Assembly: GCF_910579365.1 (NCBI RefSeq)
Contig: NZ_CAJTUX010000009.1
Location: 1 to 64,000 of the forward strand
DNA from: an uncultured Oscillibacter sp.
Lineage (GTDB): Bacteria; Bacillota; Clostridia; Oscillospirales; Oscillospiraceae
Direction: 5' to 3'
Length of the DNA: 64,000 nucleotides
A program made the translations under genes and the position numbers. The notes beneath the pieces were generated by a model. The model was not told the DNA's origin and did no database searches. It was given only the letters and a program-made list of their open reading frames with translations. Each line of letters opens with the position of its first letter. Position 1 is the first letter of the stretch. Below are positions 60,399 through 64,000 of the stretch, in pieces.

Positions 60399-60428
60399 GA
60401 GAGGCCAGGGCACACGCCCCGGCCTCTC
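60399..60428 (-). terminator. Hairpin after the Uma2 gene
   Basis: GAGAGGCCAGGGC/GCCCCGGCCTCTC, 13-bp stem with one mismatch and a 4-base loop. Confidence 0.6.
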
Positions 60429-60453
60429 GGTTTGTTCTTTGCTGAGCTGAATC

Positions 60454-61023
60454 CTATTCCTGCGGGAATACATCTCCCAAGTCGATGACGCACCCCTCCA
60501 GCACACGGACGCCCAGGCGGTCCGACCCGCTGCTGGCCGCAGCGACATACTGACCATTTTGGAGGATGAAGGATTGGACCACCCGGCTTTCAGGATCAAC
60601 AAGCCAGTATTCCCGGACGCCCGCTCGCCGATACAGGTTGAACTTGGTTACCCGGTCATGGCTCTGCGTGGATGGGGACAGCACCTCTACAATGAGGTCG
60701 GGAGCTCCTTTAATCCCCTGATCGTCCACCTTGGAGACATCACAGACCACCATCACGTCCGGCTCCACCACGGTATCAACATCGTCAGGCTGATCCCCGT
60801 CCCGCTCGAACAGACGCACATCGAAGGGAGCAATGTAGGCTCTGCACTTCTTACCCCGAAGGTAGTTGCGCAGCTGGGCATAAATCTCTCCCACGGCCTC
60901 TTGGTGTGCCTTGGACGGCTCGGACATCATGCGGATATGGCCCTCGATCAATTCCTCCCTGTCCTCCTCGGTCCCGGCCAGGAAGTCAGCATAGGTATAG
61001 CGGTTCTCTTTCGGCAGCGGCAT
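60454..61023 (-). CDS. Uma2-family (PD-(D/E)XK nuclease fold) protein
   Basis: 189 residues from ATG 61023 (GGGGAGGAG upstream). ELIEGHIRMMSEPSKAHQEAVGEIYAQLRNYLRG, VEPDVMVVCDVSKVDDQGIKGAPDLIVEVLSPSTQSHDRVTKFNLYRRAGVREYWLVDPESRVV contain the E, PD and EVLSPST-K nuclease-like residues of the family. Uma2 proteins are found mostly in cyanobacteria and some Firmicutes; activity is uncertain. It follows an HTH gene by 16 bp. Confidence 0.85.
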   Translation of the reverse strand: MPLPKENRYTYADFLAGTEEDREELIEGHIRMMSEPSKAHQEAVGEIYAQLRNYLRGKKCRAYIAPFDVRLFERDGDQPDDVDTVVEPDVMVVCDVSKVDDQGIKGAPDLIVEVLSPSTQSHDRVTKFNLYRRAGVREYWLVDPESRVVQSFILQNGQYVAAASSGSDRLGVRVLEGCVIDLGDVFPQE

Positions 61024-61039
61024 ATAAATCACTCCTCCC

Positions 61040-61300
61040 CTATTTTACCCCCCGCGCTGGGATGATACCCGGCTCCGGGGCCTCCTCGCCGTCCTCCGGA
61101 ACATAGGTCATAAAGTCTCCAGGCTGGCAGTGCAGCCGTTTACACAGGGCCTCGATAGTCCGCGCGTCAATCCCGCCCGGGAGCTGTCCCAATAGCTTTT
61201 GGCGTGTTGCACTGCCTATAACCTTCTCAGCATTCAGCTTGTATAGCGTGGTTCCATTGGCCTTTAGGACATCGTGCAGTCTGCTGTAATCAATAGGCAT
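61040..61300 (-). CDS. XRE-type HTH regulator
   Basis: 86 residues. YSRLHDVLKANGTTLYKLNAEKVIGSATRQKLLGQLPGGIDARTIEALCKRLHCQPGDFMTYVPED is a Cro/C1-type HTH of the short form. Ribosome site GGGAGGGGCGGCG. With the Uma2 gene it forms a two-gene unit. Several AGCCTA/TAGGCT words upstream (61380-61470) may be its operator. Confidence 0.82.
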   Translation of the reverse strand: MPIDYSRLHDVLKANGTTLYKLNAEKVIGSATRQKLLGQLPGGIDARTIEALCKRLHCQPGDFMTYVPEDGEEAPEPGIIPARGVK

Positions 61301-61868
61301 CGCCGCCCCTCCCTTCGCTGTTATCGGGTACCCCGGTCCTGCCAGACCATCCTCCCAGTATGGATGTATTATACCGCAGAAGATAGCCTAAAGCAAGCCT
61401 AAATTGTGCAAATGGATCGGCAAGCATTTGGCTATATCACTGGCAGATAATAGGCTATTTTTAAGCTATAATGGTTCATGCCAGGAGGTAAGAACACCGG
61501 CGAAGATGGACGGGCAACAGCAAGAACATCACATAAGAGCGGGAACGGATTCGGTAAGTCGGTCCTGTGAGGCGCACGAAAAGTGACAAGCAGCCACCCG
61601 CCGCCGGTGAGCCTCCGTCAGAGGACCGGGGAAACGCGTTCCCCGAGTAGGCAGGATGCGAAATGGACTCACGCCTCCGACCCCACGCCAAAGCGAAAAG
61701 GAGATTGCCGCCAGGCGTCCTGGATTTTCATGAAAGGTGCCGCCAGTATCCCCGCTGCCTTATCACTTCCCCCCCTTTCTGTACCGCAATCGCCTTGATT
61801 GCCCCCAAAAAGTAAGGTGAAAGAGCTGAGCGCCAGTATCGGCAGAACCTGTTGCCGCCAAACCAGGT
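61301..61868. other. Region without an intact gene; operator-like words and integrase N-end remains
   Basis: Holds ATAGCCTA, AAGCCTAA, TTGGCTAT, ATAGGCTATTTTT and a TATAAT (about 61469). The downstream part probably derives from the lost N-terminal coding sequence of the following integrase, but no continuous frame remains. Confidence 0.4.
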
Positions 61869-62764
61869 ATGACCCTGGGCCAGTGGCTGGATTTCTGGTA
61901 TCAGACCAACAAGAAACCAAATCTGCGGCCCAACACCCAGATATCATACGGACAGCAAATCTACAGCTACATCATCCCTACACTGGGAGATATCCCGCTG
62001 GACAAGCTCACGCAAAATGACCTCCAGCAGTTCTACACCGACCTCAAGCAGAATGGACGCATCAAAAATATTGACCATTATGACAGCGGACTCTCCGGCC
62101 AGACGGTGCGGGGGTGCCACACCACACTCCGCTCCGCGCTGGAGATGGCGGTCTCCAAGAAGCTGATCGCCCGCAACTCTGCCGATGGATGCCGGCTTCC
62201 TCCCGCCAAGCCCAGGGAGATGCAGGTGCTCACTCCGAACGAGGTTCAGCGGCTACTAATCCAGGCCAGGGAGGATGGCTGCTATGAGCTGCTCCTGCTG
62301 GAGATCGCCACCGGCCTGCGTCGAGGCGAGCTTCTGGCTCTCCAGTGGGATGATCTCAATTTCAAGACCCTCTCTGCGGTGATTGGGCATGTGTCCAGCA
62401 GCACCACGCTGAACATCTACGCCCATGTCACCGATGAGATGCGCCGTACAGCGGCAATGAAGGTTGACCAGGGCGTCGTCAAATCTGAGGCACAAATGGA
62501 GAATCAGCCAGTGCCGCGAAAGCCCGCTCCCAGCGCCTTCCAGCCTTACAAGGGTAAACGTCGCAAGCCAGGCGCCGGATGCGTCACACAGATCAATGAC
62601 CACCTGTGGGAGGGCCGCTACTCCCCGGTCTGGCCGGATGGAAGAAGCATCCCAGAAATGTTTGCGCCAAGACCAGAGAAGAATGTGAGCGGCTGCCGGC
62701 GGAGATGATCCTCCAGATGAAATTGGAGATCGCCGCTGAAAAGGAGCGGCTGAACGCAAGCTAA
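61869..62764 (+). pseudogene. Tyrosine integrase relic with in-frame deletion and late frameshift
   Basis: The SAM-like domain is good (MTLGQWLDFWYQTNKKPNLRPNTQISYGQQIYSYIIPTLGDIPLDKLTQNDLQQFYTDL), and Arg I is present (ATGLRRGELLALQWDDLNF). The frame then jumps to LSAVIGHVSSSTTLNIYAHVTDEM, so about 100 codons with the HxxR box are missing. A one-base loss near 62640 shifts the C-terminus; in the other frame it reads TREECERLPAEMILQMK and ends at 62764. The N-terminal arm-binding domain is absent. Not functional. Confidence 0.8.
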
Positions 62765-62772
62765 CAAAACGA

Positions 62773-62808
62773 ACGGCTCACCGAACGGAATATCTCTCGG
62801 TGAGCCGT
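62773..62808. terminator. Hairpin terminator
   Basis: A perfect 12-bp stem ACGGCTCACCGA/TCGGTGAGCCGT between the integrase relic and the convergent DUF4417 gene. Confidence 0.75.
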
Positions 62809-62838
62809 TTGTCTCTGTCTGCGGCTTGGTTATGCCAG

Positions 62839-64000
62839 TCAAATCGTGCGTTCGGTTACGGTAACCTGAGTAATCACATCCCGTAGGCGATCATCGCCAA
62901 CCATATACTCAAGAACCTCATGGGCAGTATCGCACCACATTCCTGTTTGAGCAAGAACTTCTGCGGAGCCTGCCTGTGCAATTACCATACGCGATTTCTG
63001 GCCTGGGGCAGGACATACAGCCCCATAGCAACAATAAGAAATACCCTTCCAGTCAAATTGAATCTCGCTGCCGCATTTCATACTCCACTTGAAGTCGCTG
63101 ATTGTTTTAAACCGATATGCTTCCGGGTCATATTGCAAATTCATAAAGCGTAGTCCCTCCTGTTCATATCGTTTGATTTCTGGGATATTCCCATCAAAAT
63201 AGTTAATTGGCGGACTGGGGTCAGGTCTAAAAGCGGGGGATATCCATCGAATAATATGATCGTGAGGATTAGAATGAATTCCGTTTGGAACATGGACGGT
63301 CTCGTGCCTGATTAGAACCGCTCGCCCTATGGAATCATATTTCACGGTTGCCCAGTATCCACCTTTTCGCGTTGAAATGAATACTCTTTGAATTGTATTA
63401 GCCGGCCCCCAGTAAATTGCGTCATTAGGTTTGCTCGGGTTTGGCCTCCACTGTCCTCCATAGGCACTGCCGCCGCCTTTCAGCGGCACATCTATGAATG
63501 GACTGATTGTATCATAGAACGCCTGCGATTGTCCACCAACTTTAAAAGCGTCTAAATCCTCTGCTTTGTATGACCTCTCGTAATTCATATACCGCCAGGA
63601 ACTGCGGTCATAGTCCACAAACACAACATCGCCCTGCATCTCCGGGAAGGGTGTATTGTAGCAAATTATTTTTTCCGGTTTGATCCGCCGCAGCATCTCG
63701 TTGTAACCGGCCATGAACCATTCCTTCTGATCCTGCCGGTTATCATGGGCTGACGCCATATAGGCGGACACAGCAACGGTACTGCCAATCTCGATTCCCT
63801 CGAAGCAGAAAGCAAATGTGGATTCATCGCCCCAATTTACAGTAGGGATCACACGGATCCCTTTGGATGCCCAATAAGCGCCGCACCAGCGGTTCCTGAA
63901 CACGTTGTAAAGCTGCATGACAGGCGCCATTTCAAGATACATACTGAAATCGGGAGAGAGCACCGCCCGGTATCGGGACAGCTTTTCAATGTCGCTGTCC
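62839..64000 (-). CDS. DUF4417 protein with unfamiliar C-terminal half, 5' end outside window
   Basis: At least 386 residues; the frame stays open to the window edge (DSDIEKLSRYRAVLSPDFSMYLEMAP). The N-terminal part (MQLYNVFRNRWCGAYWASKGIRVIPTVNWGDESTFAFCFEGIEIGSTVAVSAYMA) is DUF4417, found in many element and phage contexts. The remaining 230 residues are not a family I know: a segment WRPNPSKPNDAIYWGPANT, then HETVHVPNGIHSNPHDHIIRW with several His, and a Cys-bearing end (SYCCYGAVCPAPG). The His cluster looks nuclease- or toxin-like, but that is only an impression. Confidence 0.7.
   Translation of the reverse strand, partial: DSDIEKLSRYRAVLSPDFSMYLEMAPVMQLYNVFRNRWCGAYWASKGIRVIPTVNWGDESTFAFCFEGIEIGSTVAVSAYMASAHDNRQDQKEWFMAGYNEMLRRIKPEKIICYNTPFPEMQGDVVFVDYDRSSWRYMNYERSYKAEDLDAFKVGGQSQAFYDTISPFIDVPLKGGGSAYGGQWRPNPSKPNDAIYWGPANTIQRVFISTRKGGYWATVKYDSIGRAVLIRHETVHVPNGIHSNPHDHIIRWISPAFRPDPSPPINYFDGNIPEIKRYEQEGLRFMNLQYDPEAYRFKTISDFKWSMKCGSEIQFDWKGISYCCYGAVCPAPGQKSRMVIAQAGSAEVLAQTGMWCDTAHEVLEYMVGDDRLRDVITQVTVTERTI

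Noticed and set aside
1..64000. CRISPR arrays or cas genes
   Set aside because: No regularly spaced repeats of the right size and no cas-like proteins.

Overview
The window looks like a chromosomal segment of a strictly anaerobic, GC-rich gut Firmicute, most likely an Oscillospiraceae-type clostridium (Flavonifractor/Lawsonibacter/Pseudoflavonifractor kind; this is inferred from gene content and codon style, no database was searched). Supporting features are a bacterial V-type ATPase operon with sodium-type ligands, rubrerythrin, CarD, an ECF sigma factor with a DUF4179 partner, and consensus sigma-A promoters and riboswitches of Firmicutes type. Two AT-richer, gene-poor stretches at the ends are mobile or decaying DNA; the GC-rich middle (about 11.6-59.8 kb) is ordinary core and metabolic sequence.

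Layout. 1-1466: 3' end of tRNA-Gly, intact tRNA-Cys, a broken tyrosine integrase beside the tRNA, and a 157-bp element with terminal inverted repeats. 1467-11694: a roughly 10-kb integrative element bounded by a perfect 156-bp direct repeat. It sits in the 3' end of the V-ATPase subunit D gene and re-supplies the last 35 codons of that gene. It carries a tyrosine integrase, an excisionase-like protein, a DUF4258/YgiT toxin-antitoxin pair, a frameshifted adenine methylase, a serine recombinase, an SH3-domain lipoprotein, an HNH-like protein and several unknown proteins; I see no conjugation genes. 11587-20375: nine-gene V-type ATPase operon (H/G-I-K-E-C-F-A-B-D, minus strand).

20.6-49.4 kb: niaR-like repressor and MATE pump; metG; rubrerythrin with its ribosome site inside a hairpin; a short binding-protein-like lipoprotein; an orphan Imm22 immunity gene; ECF sigma/anti-sigma pair; MBL-fold hydrolase; two divergent thiamin operons (thiE-thiD-cytX and thiW-thiM), each with its own TPP riboswitch; ZIP metal transporter; DUF3810 protease-like protein; a five-gene peptide/nickel-type ABC transporter; AI-2E family permease; lipid kinase and Nudix hydrolase; CarD; a small acidic-helical protein; cysK; and a purine riboswitch, apparently an ON switch, before an 8-oxoguanine-deaminase-like amidohydrolase and an internally deleted xanthine/uracil permease.

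49.6-59.8 kb: an alpha-galactoside (raffinose-type) utilisation locus. It encodes a DUF624 membrane protein, binding protein, two permeases, GH36 alpha-galactosidase, AraC regulator, P-loop kinase and GH13_18 phosphorylase. The order suggests import, removal of galactose, phosphorylation of sucrose and phosphorolysis of the sucrose phosphate. 59.8-64 kb: a second decayed mobile region with the other copy of the 157-bp element, an HTH-Uma2 pair, another internally deleted integrase, and a DUF4417 protein with an unfamiliar C-terminal half that runs off the window.
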